Positions 46,388-57,624 of a DNA stretch of 64,000 bases are shown here, one piece after another. The notes under the pieces are model-generated. The model searched no databases. It was not told the DNA's origin and saw only the letters and a list, made by a program, of their open reading frames with translations. The stretch lies in assembly GCA_030704615.1 (NCBI GenBank), contig CM060734.1, positions 37,278,042 through 37,342,041 on the forward strand, read 5' to 3'. Source of the DNA: Takakia lepidozioides (taxonomy: Eukaryota > Streptophyta > Takakiopsida > Takakiales > Takakiaceae). Within the stretch, counting starts at the first letter, position 1. Each line of letters starts with the position of its first letter. Made by a program: the position numbers and the translations under genes.

Positions 46388-47882
46388 GTGTTGTACATAT
46401 GTTTATTTCAATACTTCAGTATGTTCTGGCATACTGTATCCCTGAAGGTAGTAGTTTGCTAAGGGCCCCACTTACAGTTAGACAACCCAATAGTCTAAAT
46501 GAAAATCTAGCCCCACTTGTAATCAGTGCATACAGGTTAAACTAGCTAATGGAAGCACTAACTCGAGGATAGCCTCTTTTAATTTTCATTAAAGATTGAG
46601 TCATGTGGTTTTTCTAGGGCGCTCATCTTTCTTGCATTTTGGCCTTTTTTTTGCACTTTCCATTTTTCCTACTTTCTTGTGACTGAGTGTTGTTCATTTT
46701 AGCATGGAGAAGGAACTAACACTGACATTACCAGCCTCCCTACCACATAGGTGTTGAGCAGATGTGGATGCTCTTGCCATATCCACATCATGTTCAGCGA
46801 TATGCCCCAAGCCAGCAAGCAGCTCACACCTCCTTGAAAACCCTCTTGCTCATGCCTCCGAACCCTCCTTACTGCTCAAATTCTTGGCCCTTCCTCACCC
46901 TCTCAATCCCGGTCTCATCTCCTCTCCTCTCCCTCATAGTGGAAGCTCACCTGTTTCTAGTACTTAGTTTAGTGTAGTCTAACTATTGGGTGCCTAATGG
47001 CAAGTGCACCCACCCCACCCTCCTTAAATAAGCTGCATGGTATTAATCACCAACTTATTAGAGTGGCTGAGAAAGTTGAGCATAAGTCACATTGATGGAG
47101 ATTTTTAAGCAATGGGGCAAGCAGTTAACACTTGGTCACACATAGTTTAGAGCTGGGAAGAAAAAGAGATGGAAAACAGTTTATCAGGGCAACCTAAAAC
47201 AGTGTTCATGCTGCAGGCGCCCTACCCTCTTAAAATAGGAGTTGTCGCCGCCCTAATGAGGTTTAAGAGACTGCAGAATTAGTAAGAGATGGTCTCTTCT
47301 AGTTGTGCATGCGGACATGGTATTTCACACATTAGTTTCAAATCCATTCAGTGGATTGTAAGTGAGAGCAAGAGATAAACTTACAGCAATACCTTATTGA
47401 TAATACACGTGGTCAAAAGCACCAAATGCACCATGCAGATAGAAGATGAAATGGTAACTGAGAGGTGGGCAAGCTCATTCCAGGTCCCTATGTAGAGTAT
47501 GTAGCATTCATAATCTCTATAGCTGGCCTGAAGGCTTAATATCATAATGCTAGCAAACTAGCTAACCATCCAATTTTTCTTCCAGAATCATGATAGTCGG
47601 TGTCCAGTTATTGAAACTTGTTACACAGTGACCCAGAGCAGTACTTAGTAATAGATGAAGACATGAACTTGCTAGACATGTTAATTTGATGGGGGTCTAG
47701 GGGGCAAAGAAGGGAAAAAGAATCTTGGGATGAATCTCATGTTATATATCCAGGTCAGTTAGATTAATCTCTGCAAGGGATAGCTGCATCTGCTTCCTCA
47801 ACTAATTTGTGGACTCACTCTTCATTTGACTTCCTTCTTGCTTTGAAAGCTCAACTTTGCATATCTAATCGTAGTAGTATGC
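46388..47882. other. Intergenic after SFR2
   Basis: No gene is recognised. Short Pro/Ser-rich frames at 46762-46977 have no domain. Confidence 0.5.
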
Positions 47883-48391
47883 AGGCCAAGGGACAGCAAA
47901 ACAACAAATCATTCCTTGCACAATAGGAGAAGTAGACAGCTAGTAGCTTATTAAGATCCTAGCGTAAATCTCTTTGTTCTCCTAAATATCCTATGCACTT
48001 GTATGTTGTACACACTGCTCGTTCACTGGTCAAAATCATAGACAGATCACTCGGTGATAGTGATAGTGAGTGATCTGCATATAGATGTAGATAAACGAGT
48101 TACAACTAGCAAACTTTGAAAAAATTGAAATCTTAAGTTCTACGTCAAGAACTCACCAACATAAGCTCGATCCTTCTCCCCACTGCATACAGAGAGAGAG
48201 AAATTATTTAGCCTGGAGATGAGAAAGAGACATGTGCGGTCGAGAGGAGGGTGTCCGCAGGCGCCGCCTAAGGCTTTTGCGGGGCAATCGATCCGCGACC
48301 GCAGTTTGCTCATATATTAATGCTATCCTACGGTCACGAGCTTCTTCAGGGTATCCTATTTTGGGAATTCTCTCTTACTGTTTTAAAATAG

Positions 48392-48417
48392 ACATTATTA
48401 TTATTATTATTATTATT
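48392..48417 (+). repeat. TTA microsatellite
   Basis: About eight TTA units lie in the upstream region of AP2 gene A. They are absent from the matching place in copy B. Confidence 0.9.
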
Positions 48418-48843
48418 AAAAAACAGGGGTAACGGTTATTTCGAATTGTAGGTAATTTTTGTGACTCTCTACTTCAATATTTTCTTTGTATTTTTGTTGG
48501 AAGCTGTTTGTAGTTGTGATATTCACAGAATCTCAAGAAAGGGCATTGAGAGTAAGAGGAGTCAATTATCCGAAGGATTAAAATATTAATTAATAGGTTT
48601 GTAAAGTTCTTTAATGAATAATTGTTTTTCCTCGAGTCATTTTTGAGAATCTGGTCTTTTCCGAAAAACAAAACGATAAAATAAAATAATTGAACTACCA
48701 AAATAGTAAAGCTGTTGAACGGAAGCCGATCGAAAGGAAATAGCATATGCTCAAACAGACGTTACAAACGTTAAGCGCGCAGTTCGCGGAATTGAACGAA
48801 GTAGTCTCGGTATGTCCCCTCGAGGCTCGAGTGTCCCTCCCAA

Positions 48844-48850
48844 TATAAGG
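48844..48850 (+). promoter_or_regulatory. Candidate TATA box of AP2 gene A
   Basis: CTCCCAATATAAGGACCTG is conserved at the same distance (about 155-166 bp) before the start codon in both paralogs, although surrounding bases differ. TATAAGG is a plausible core promoter element. Confidence 0.45.
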
Positions 48851-48998
48851 ACCTGAGCTCTGCTGTTGCAGGGATGGGCAGTCTTTTGCAGGTTGTGCAT
48901 GGGCGTAGGAGTGTGGGTGCGCTTTTGGATTTTCGGTGGTGAATCTGAACTGGTTCCTGCTGCGGCCGCTCTGTACTTGTTGCCTACAAGGTGGAAGC

Positions 48999-50649
48999 AT
49001 GCCGTAAGTGATCCTAGTGCTTTCTACATGAATTGCAAGAGTACTTCAGGGACGGTTTGAGCTGTAGCTAATGTAAGCTTCTTTTTGGTTGTCTTAACAG
49101 CCCAGAAAACTCTATGTTGTAGTTGTCTCAGCTTCTCCTTCTGATAAGTATTATCGTAGTTGTGATTTCATTTTTTAGCTGATGATCGGCTGGTTAATGA
49201 GAGATGCACCTTATGTACGGTTCTAAGTTATGGCTGTCCTATTATAAGCATGTGTGCAGTCGTAAGGGAAATGTTTCTACGGCGGCGTCAACATCTAGCG
49301 GCCTGGTGGTTGACAATGTCGATCAGGCCGAGGAATCAGTCTACTATAACATTTCCCAATACAAAACAACAAAGAAATGGGGTGCATGGTTGAGGCAAGT
49401 AATTTGTCTGATGTCTTTGCAAAATGCCCAGGAGAAAATCAGATCCTAGTACAGGATAGTCATCTAGGTCGATTATGCTGCTTGATGGATAGGTTTGGAG
49501 ACTTAATGAGTGGATTTGCTGATCAGTCACACTCTCTATATATTATACACTCATTATACATGCTAACCAGTTGTGTATGTTTTTCTGTGTGCTGTTCGGG
49601 CTGCAGTCACGGAAACAAGCGTCATTACATTGGTAAGCTCCTTTCTTCTAAGCTTCTTTCACCAAGTTAGATCAATTTTTTTGTGAAAATGGGCCTGATA
49701 TTTATATTTCTATCTATGTGTACACAAACTTCCTTTCCTTGATAGAGCTTGCCTGAATTTTAACCAATGAAATTGGTGGGGAAATACAGGATCTTGGGAT
49801 GACCAAGAGCTTGCAGCAAGGTAATTACACCCTGACTTCAAGTTTCATTGGCTACAATTTTTCTTCCATCTTGACTTGGTTTACTGACCGAAGATCAGGC
49901 AAACCAGGAACCCCCAGTAACTAATTCTTTAATGCACATGTCTATCTTGCAGAGCACAGGACAGGGCAGCTCTCAAATTGAAGGGACCAGAAACCAAAAC
50001 CATCTTCAATCCCCGTGATTACAAAGATGATAAAAAACTTGTAAGCTTGCACATACATTCACCCAGTTCAAGGATCAGTTTGGAATCTTCTACAGATGTA
50101 TCCACCATTTGAAGCTCATGCAGTCTGCAAATCTGTAGCAAATCTAGGTAGGTGACTCCTGTGTATTGCTACTTTCGTGCAGTGGGCCATAATGGGAGAC
50201 ACTGCCTTTGTGGAGATGCTCGTAGGCGAGAGCAGGAACTACTATAACCCAACCCCCAAGTCCAAATGTAAGTGCATCCACATGCTTGGACCAAGAGAAT
50301 CCAGTTTTACAATCTACTTAATGTATAGTCCTTTTTTATACTATAGCATGTTCTAATCCTGAAAATTCTTCTCATCCTATTGTCAGGTTTGATACGGATC
50401 CTCCAGAGAAGAAGTGAGATGGGGGCTGCCCCGGTGGACGTGGAACCTGCACCTCAAGACTCTAAAGTGCAGGGATTGGAGATCGACCAAGACGAAGACT
50501 CAGAAAAATCTCTGGAATGTGTCATGCTGAGAGACTTCAGGAAGGGTGAGGGAGCTTCGTTCTCCTCTATCCCCCGCCGGCCCCGCACTCCACTGCATGT
50601 ATGCGACCTGCCAATCTGCACTCACGTCGTCAAACCAAGCGTAGGTTAA
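48999..50649 (+). CDS. Single AP2-domain protein, paralog A
   Basis: Seven coding exons, 48999-49003, 49260-49394, 49607-49632, 49790-49820, 49953-50040, 50183-50267 and 50387-50649, give 210 residues. After MPRKGN and a Ser/Thr/Asp-rich leader comes a divergent AP2/ERF DNA-binding domain at about residues 30-90: YYNISQYKTTKKWGAWL, then SHGNKRHYIGSWDDQELAAR, then AQDRAALKLKGPETKTIFNP. The usual YRG start is YYN and AARAYD is AARAQD. A conserved WAIMGDTAFVEMLVGESRN segment follows, then an acidic tail with DQDEDSEKSLEC. It is probably a nuclear DNA-binding protein; targets are unknown. The exon 2 donor (49395) must be GC to make the AP2 domain. The coding part of exon 1 is only 5 nt. A polyadenylation-like AATAAA lies at 50664. 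The tail differs from paralog B. Confidence 0.75.
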
Positions 50650-52138
50650 CGCGCATCGCAGTGAATAAATTAGACCAATATTAGTTATTTGTTGGCCGTG
50701 CCTTCTTATAGGCAGGCAGGACTATTTCAGGAGTCTCCAGGTTTGAGAAATTTTCACGAAGCCATTCAATGGACAGATGCTGGATGAAGTATATGGATGA
50801 ATTCAGTAAATGAAGTGTGTAGATGAAGTCTGTGGACGAAGTTCTCGGTTTTCATTCACATTCCCATACTGACCACAAATAGTTTCCACTTAAGACATGT
50901 GTAGATTGAATATTTCATCCATATAGATGAAATGCGTAAATAGGATGTAGTTCATCCGGTCAAGTTGGTGCATGTGGTCAAGATATACCTTGTTCAGTAA
51001 TGTGCCAATTTAGGGTTCCATCCAGCACGAACGAAGGTGCCACCTAGATTAGTGTGTGGAATTTGGGATCACTTTAAAACCAGCTGCTAATTATTTATAC
51101 AACAAGGCAGGGCTTCCATAATTTCCATCCATTTGTTATCTCCCTTCTTTAATTTTCTTGGGTCAATAGCATAGTTAATTAAGTTTAATCTAAGTTGTCA
51201 GGGTGTGTGTGCAGTGTATATGCGCAGAGGAATGCTTGAGGAATAACGGTCTCATTTCTCGTGTAAATATGAATGGAGGATGAATGTGGCCCACTTTGAA
51301 GATGATAGTGTAGTCTGTCCATTAATGTGTGAGGATTGCCTCTGGACACATACTGTAGAAAGGTAATTGAAAGTACAGGCACAGATAAGCACATATTAAC
51401 GACAATTGGATTGAATAATCATGTGCTGGACATGACCAGTATCAGTTACTTCCCATCCAGCCAGTTACAAATGAACTCGCAATCAAAGTCAGGACAGTGA
51501 CAATACGAATGCAAGTGCACATTAACATATTTGAGAAATTCTGCGACCCGGTGCATTTTTTGGAGCAATGGTAACTTCTTTGAACGTTGAGTGCCATATT
51601 CTGGAGGCGATGGGGCGAATCAAGAGTCCTTTTTATCCGTGGCTTATTTCTCTCCCTCAATCTTCCGGAAGTCGACTCGTGCAGTAAGATGCATTCAAGA
51701 CAGTTTTCTTATTACGGTACTCTTACTAACTGGTAAAATGGAACTGGTTGGAAGGCCCGCAATTGAGACTTGAGTAGCATTGAGACCATATTTGGGTAAC
51801 TGCTTACCGGTTGGCGAGGACACCTAAACAATGAAGGTGTTGATAGAGGAGAGCAACTGAAAGAACGGACACGGAGATGGATAAGCCGACAGGCTGGTTT
51901 TTGTGATGGTAGTCAGGGATGAGTGACAAGCTATGACATGTACAGATGATGAATTTGACGTTTGTCAAAGCATGGGACCTAGAGCTAGCTCTAAGGAGTT
52001 TTAATGTACTTAATGTGATAGAGTAACAGTTGATATATGTATTGGACTTTTGAGTTTACGAACGATTCGAATGGCATAGTTATGAAACTTTTCCATAGAT
52101 GCTACAGAGTGTGCACTGTGACAGAGTGTTGTTATAAA
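50650..52138. other. Intergenic, no gene recognised
   Basis: It contains TGGATGAA-rich runs (50765-50850) similar to words near 7512, and the right margin of duplication copy A. From about 51500 the sequence may be LTR of the retroelement whose primer site is at 52139. Confidence 0.45.
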
Positions 52139-52540
52139 TGGTATCAGAGCCAAGTTAAGCAATAAAGCGGTGAAGGTTTCTTATGAGCCAACTCTCGTTT
52201 GGGTCAGAGAGTAGTTTACCCCGGCGCTTGTAGTTCCCAGCATAAGGAGTGTCAAGAAAGTCAACCTTTCTCCTTGAAGCATAAATTGAAACTTTAGGTG
52301 CTCTTATTCGTTCTGAAGCTCAAGAATTAGCATCTGGAAGGAGGAATCTACTACGACGCTACCGAGCTAGAGGTCGTTAGATGAATAGCGGAACCAAGCT
52401 AAGCTACAGTTAGATGTCAGTTCATTGGAGTTCAGGACAACAAAGATATTACTCGTGAAATCAAATGGAGGGTGAAGCTACCGGAGTTTTTGGGTAAGTC
52501 GTCCAGCTGGCTCTCATCCAAAGTATGGAGATTCTTGAAA
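52139..52540 (+). mobile_element. LTR retrotransposon leader relic
   Basis: TGGTATCAGAGCC (52139-52151) is a tRNA-iMet primer site. About 320 bases later a frame reads IKWRVKLPEFLGKSSSW, resembling the start of a plant retrotransposon gag. No further polyprotein follows. The upstream 300-600 bp may be its LTR. It interrupts the space between the two duplicated segments and is not present in either. Confidence 0.55.
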
Positions 52541-52860
52541 TTTCCTTGGGCATAGATACAATTCGCGGGTAGCAAGCTATATATACCTCTAATTTGGCAA
52601 AGAGACACAATGTGCTATACAGACGGAGTAGAGAAAGATTATATACGCTTTGATAGTTCCCTGATTACCTATTCTCCCCACTTCTACACTAGATGCAGCA
52701 GTCCCTTCCAGAGAATCTAACTGACTTGGTACAAATGAGATCCATCCCAATATCTCCGTGTATCTCACTCGCCCCTGCAACCAAAGAATCACTAAAATGA
52801 GTACATCTGATGTGTGAGCTGGTAAACTCAACATCATTCGTCACATAGAGACTCATATAA

Positions 52861-52935
52861 TAAAGAAATGAAATGAAATGAAATGGTGCTTTATAACGTC
52901 CGCGGAAAGCTCGTAGAGCTTATGGGACAAAATGG
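52861..52935 (-). repeat. Dispersed repeat R2
   Basis: GAAATGAAATGAAATG is followed by TTTATAACGTCCGCGGAAAG and AGAGCTTATGGGACAA, the reverse complement of the copies at 30411 and 30571. Confidence 0.75.
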
Positions 52936-54523
52936 AAGAAAACATGAGAGAGGAAAACGAAAAAATTAAACATCCGTTGGAAGCCCATCACAGATCAACA
53001 AATGAAAGTTTCCCTATCGTCTGTGGGATTCCCACAGCTTCACAGCTAGAAGCTAGAAGACATCTTCCAGGAATGGAGAATCTCTAAGGAGACATCAGTA
53101 TGGCCGCTCATACTACGTAGGCCAAGGGACAGTAAATCAATGAATCAACACAATTGAAGAACTACTCAGATCAGCTTAAGGCGAGCACAAACCTGGAGAG
53201 CTAGTAGCAACGTATTCAATTATTAGAGTCCTGGCTTAGATTTTTTCCATCTCGGTTTGTATTCATTCACTAACCATAGACAGACTCTGGATGAAAAAAC
53301 TAAAATCTTATGATCTAGAGAAAAAAGAGGAACTCACCCACAAAACGTCGATCCTTCAGAGAGAGAAAAAATAGTTAGCCTGGAGATGAGAAAGAGACGT
53401 GCGAAGTTCGACAGGAGGGTGGCCGCAGCCACCGCCTAGGCTTTTGCGGGCAATTGATCCAGACCGTAGTTTGCTCAGATTTTAATGTTATCCTACGGTC
53501 ACGAGATTCCTCAGGGTATCCTATTTTGGGAATCCTCTCTTTACTGTTCTAAAATAGACATTATTTCGAATTGTAAGTGATTTTTGAGACCCTTTAGTTA
53601 AATATTTGCTTTTTACTTTTGTTGGAAGACAGTGGTAAGTTTGTAGTTGTGATCTTCATAGAATCTGGAAGAAAAAGTTGGAAAGGGGATTGATACTAAT
53701 AAGAGAGACTCAGTAATCATGATTTATTATCGTAATTAGAATATTTTGTATCAATATTAAATAGTTAAAAAAAATCCCCTTGGGCTTGTATTTTAAAGTT
53801 AAAAAACAAACTGGTGTTCAATCATTTTATAAATCTGGGTCATGGGCCGGTGTCCCCTTCATCAGCCTCCACTGTGGCATGATATGTAAGGTTACTTTCA
53901 GTGTTGCACAGATATTTGAGCCTCACCCCCCCCCCCCCCCTTGGGAGCCCAACCTGGAACCTGGATATGTATATGTAGATCTACCCGAGGTCAAAAAATC
54001 AAATATCCACCTCCATTAAGAACAGCCAGATATGAAGAGATGGGATAACCGAAATCCGGTTGAGAACCGGTGGTTTTTTATTTTTTTTATTTGATTTGAA
54101 CTAGAACTAGTGGTCCAAAAGAAGCAGGTTATGAACTATGAACCCATATATCCGGCATTTAAAACCTGATGTTATAATCAGGATAATAGCTGGTTATTAG
54201 GGTCACTCCACATAAACTAGACAGGTGCACATATTTATAACGTCATGTTCTATGATGCACTCCCATTTTCTGAGATTTGAATCGACACTTGCATTTTCTG
54301 TATTATCTACACTAGAAGATTTCCGAAGAGCACTTTTCTATGTTCTACCCAATAATTGTAATTACTTTTTTATTAGTATTCTGCTAAGAAAAACAGGATT
54401 TGGGTGTGTGGATCAATTATTCCCAAGCTCCCATGTCTTTCCCGTACATCATTAGTTGCCTAACGGCTTCATCGAGGTTATTTTTTCCTCGTCAATGGAC
54501 TTTGGTCCCCTTCAATCCTTTAA

Positions 54524-54545
54524 AATAAATAAATAAATAAATAAA
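54524..54545 (+). repeat. AAAT microsatellite
   Basis: About five AAAT units. Confidence 0.85.
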
Positions 54546-54722
54546 ATCTTGTGTTTTCCAAAAAAACAAACAATAAAAAACAGAATAATGGAAGTACCAA
54601 AATAGTAAAGCTGTAGAACGGAGAACCTGTCGAACGGAAATAGCATATTCTCGAACGCACGTTACGAACGGAGTTCTCGGGAGTGAACGCAGTTGGCTCG
54701 GGCATATCAGCGTGCCTCCCAA

Positions 54723-54729
54723 TATAAGG
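54723..54729 (+). promoter_or_regulatory. Candidate TATA box of AP2 gene B
   Basis: This is the same CCTCCCAATATAAGGACCTG context as upstream of gene A, 166 bp before the ATG. Confidence 0.45.
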
Positions 54730-54888
54730 ACCTGCGCTGCTCTTGCAGCGATGTGCAGTCTTTCGCAGTCTTGTGCGCGCGCGCGTTGGGTTGTGAGTGC
54801 AGGATTGTGAGTGCGCTTTGGGTTCGTGGTGACTCTGAACGGGCTCCTGCTGCTGCTGCTCTGTACTTGTTGCCTACAAGGTTGAAGC

Positions 54889-56583
54889 ATGGCGCCGTAA
54901 GTGATCCTAGTGCTTGCTACGGCCTGTAATTGCAGGAGTACTGCAGGGAAAAAGGTTTTAAGCTGCAGTTAATGTAGTCTTGGTTTTTGGTCGTCTTAAC
55001 AGCTCAAAAAACTCTATGTTGTTGGTTGTCTCAGCTTCTTCTTCTGGAGGATCAATATTACCGTAGTTGTGATTTCGTAGTACCATGAGGATCAACTGAT
55101 GATGGGCACCTTCTGTACAATTCTTCTTCGATAAGTTATGGCTATTCTATTATGAGCATGTGTGCAGTCGCGGCAAACTAAGGCTTTCTAAGGCGTCAAC
55201 ATCTAGCGGCCTCGTGGATGGTGCTGTCGATCAGGCCTCCACGAAATCAGCCTACAAAAACATCAGCCAATTCAAAAACTCAAAGAAATGGGGTGCATGG
55301 CTAAGGCAAGTAATTTGTTTTGATGTCTTCGCAAAATGCCTAGGAAAAAATCATGAGATCCTAGTATATGATAGTCATCTAGCTCAATTAAGTTGCTTGA
55401 TGAATAAGTTTGCAGACTTAATGAGTGGATCTTCTGATCAGTCACACTCTCCTGCACCATCTATATTACACGCTAACCAGTTGTTTATCTTTTCCTGTTG
55501 TGCTGTTCGGGCTGCAGTCACGGGGGCAAACGTTTTTACATGGGTGAGCTCCTTTGAGCTCCTTTCCTTTAAGTTTCTTCTTACCACTAAGTTACATCAA
55601 TGTTTTGCGAGAATGGGCCAGAGTTTTATATTTTAAACTATGTACATACTCATTTTCTCTGACAGATCTGGCTCAAGTTTAAACAATGAATTTTGTGGGG
55701 AAATGTAGGTTCGTGGGTTGATGAGGAGCTTGCGGTAAGGTAATTACACCCTCACTTTTAACTTTTCCTTGGCCCCAAATTTTCTTGACTTGGTGTACTG
55801 GCCCAAGAGGCAAACCCCCAGTAGCTAATCCTTTAGTGCACATGTCTATCTTGCAGAGCACAGGACAGGGCAACTCTCAAATTGAAGGGACCAGAAGCCA
55901 AAACCATCTTCAATCCCAGTGATTACGAAGATGATAAAAAACTTGTAAGCTTGCACATACATTCACCCAGTTGGATCAGTTTGTCCAGAATCTTCTACAT
56001 TACATTTGCAGCTCATGCAGTCAAATCTACAGGTAGCAAATCTAAGTAGCTGACTCTTGTGTATATTTGAAAATTTCGTGCAGTGGCCCACAATGGGAGA
56101 CACTGCTTTTGTGGATATGCTTAAAGGCGAGAGCAGGAATTGCTACAAGCCAACCCCCAAATCCAAATGTAAGTGCATCCACATCCTTGGACCAGAAGAA
56201 TGCAGTTTGATCATCTATAATGCTGAGTCTTTTGTATATAGCATGTTGTAATCCTGAAAATTCTTCTCATCCTATTGTCAGGTATGATACGTATCCTCGA
56301 GAGAAGAAGTGACATGGAGGACGCCCCCATGGCACCAAACGATCAGCTAGTCGAAACTGAACCTCAGGATCTGGAACGTTCACTGCAGGGGTCTGAGAGA
56401 GTGAGGCTCGACCAAGACGAGGACTCAGAAAGCTCTCTGGAATGTGACTATCTGCGAGAATTCAGGGAGAGCGAGGGAGAGAACGAGGACTCAGAAAGCT
56501 CTCTGGAAACTGTCTATCTGCGAGAATGGGCAAGATTGGGCGAGAATTCAGGGAGAGTGAGGGAGAGAATTAGCCCGTATTAA
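54889..56583 (+). CDS. Single AP2-domain protein, paralog B
   Basis: Exons 54889-54896, 55168-55305, 55518-55543, 55709-55739, 55857-55944, 56084-56168 and 56282-56583 give 225 residues. Exon phases and inner exon lengths (26, 31, 88, 85 nt) are identical to paralog A. The protein starts MAPRGKLRLS. The AP2 domain reads YKNISQFKNSKKWGAWL, SHGGKRFYMGSWVDEELAVR, AQDRATLKLKGPEAKTIFNP, followed by WPTMGDTAFVDMLKGESRN. The C-terminal exon holds a duplicated acidic motif: EDSESSLECDYLREF, then EDSESSLETVYLREW. The exon 2 donor at 55306 is GC, as in paralog A. It converges on the nitrite reductase gene, whose stop lies 1.0 kb downstream. It is probably a transcription factor; whether it activates or represses cannot be seen. 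Confidence 0.75.
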
Positions 56584-57624
56584 AGGACTCTCAGCCTCCA
56601 AGGCTTCGGATGACATTGAGAAGTTCGAAGAAGAAGTTACCATGGTCGCTCCACTCTGGGCAGCTGCATTTGCCAGTCGAAGGAGTTGACAAGACTAAGA
56701 GGCAGTAGCTTTCAGCTCGCCCTTCGCCCTCGCTGCGACCTGCCACGTTAGTTCAGAGAATCGCAGGGAATAATTAATGCGTCGGATGACCATTATCGCC
56801 GGTTAATAATTGTTACCCAGAGTTAATTAAGTTGAAGCTTTGTCAGCCAAACACTGATCAGTGTGTACACTGTGTGCACAGTGACCTAATGAGGAATACT
56901 TCTACTCCTTGATCAGGGAATAAGGCTCCCGAGTCCCCTTGCGACTTTCTCCCGTAATCCTTTGTACATATCAACTTTCCTGTAACCCTCTGTACAAATG
57001 AAAGTACTTGTGCAAAATTTTGAAAGGTCTGTCTTGTCTGTCTGAAACTTTTGTTCCAATTTTGTTGCAAGCGACACGTGGACTTCATCGTCTCAATTAT
57101 GCCCACCAAAGCCTGAACAAATGAATGTTGCCCAAATTTGAAGATAGTGCCTGCAGTCTGTCCATTAATGCGACTCGGATGTGTTGGGTTTGCCATAGCT
57201 GGAGCCTGGACCAATATTGTAGAAATGGACTAATGAGAGAATGTAGTCATGAGTTGTTTGGCGTAGCCTTGTGGCCACATAGACTTTGTGCCCAGTTTGG
57301 TCGGAATAAGAGGGAGGGAGGGAGAAAGATAGATTTCCATATCCGGTCCCCAACTGGGATAACAGCCTGTTACAAATGAACTCACACCAGTAAACAATGA
57401 AAAGCTGACCAACTTTAGTTGTAATATCTAGACGGCTACAGTACAGATGTTGATGAGTACTTCGCACATTCAAAGTCCAGATTGAGAAAAATTCTCTGGG
57501 CTCCAAACTACAGATTGAGCAGCTAATGTAACCCTGAGCCATAGTTTCTCAGTATCTCTCTCTCGATGGAAGTTCAAAGGGCATAGAATAAATGCAGAAA
57601 GAGTGTGGGAGGAGACTGATAGAT
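56584..57624. other. Convergent 3' spacer between AP2 gene B and nitrite reductase
   Basis: It holds the right edge of duplication copy B and an R1 copy at 57236-57282. No gene is seen. Confidence 0.5.
57236..57282 (+). repeat. Dispersed repeat R1
   Basis: GAGAGAATGTAGTCATGAG is followed by GGCGTAGCCTTGTGGCCACA. Confidence 0.65.

Larger units (their letters stand above)
47883..51480 (+). repeat. Segmental duplication, copy A
   Basis: It matches 53121-57385 in the same order: GGCCAAGGGACAG at the left; GAGATGAGAAAGAGAC and GGTCACGAG...TCAGGGTATCC blocks; the whole AP2-domain gene; AGTCTGTCCATTAATG; and a right-hand GTTACAAATGAACTC. Limits are approximate because similarity fades in non-coding parts. 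Confidence 0.75.
53121..57385 (+). repeat. Segmental duplication, copy B
   Basis: This is the counterpart of 47883-51480. The upstream block 53390-53540 (GTTAGCCTGGAGATGAG... to CAGGGTATCCTATTTTGGGA) and the downstream block 57125-57385 align with copy A. Copy B has extra material around 53700-54550. Confidence 0.75.

Noticed and set aside
50380-50649. Stand-alone 89-residue frame downstream of AP2 gene A
   Set aside because: It is the last exon of the AP2 gene (in frame after 50267|50387), not a separate gene.
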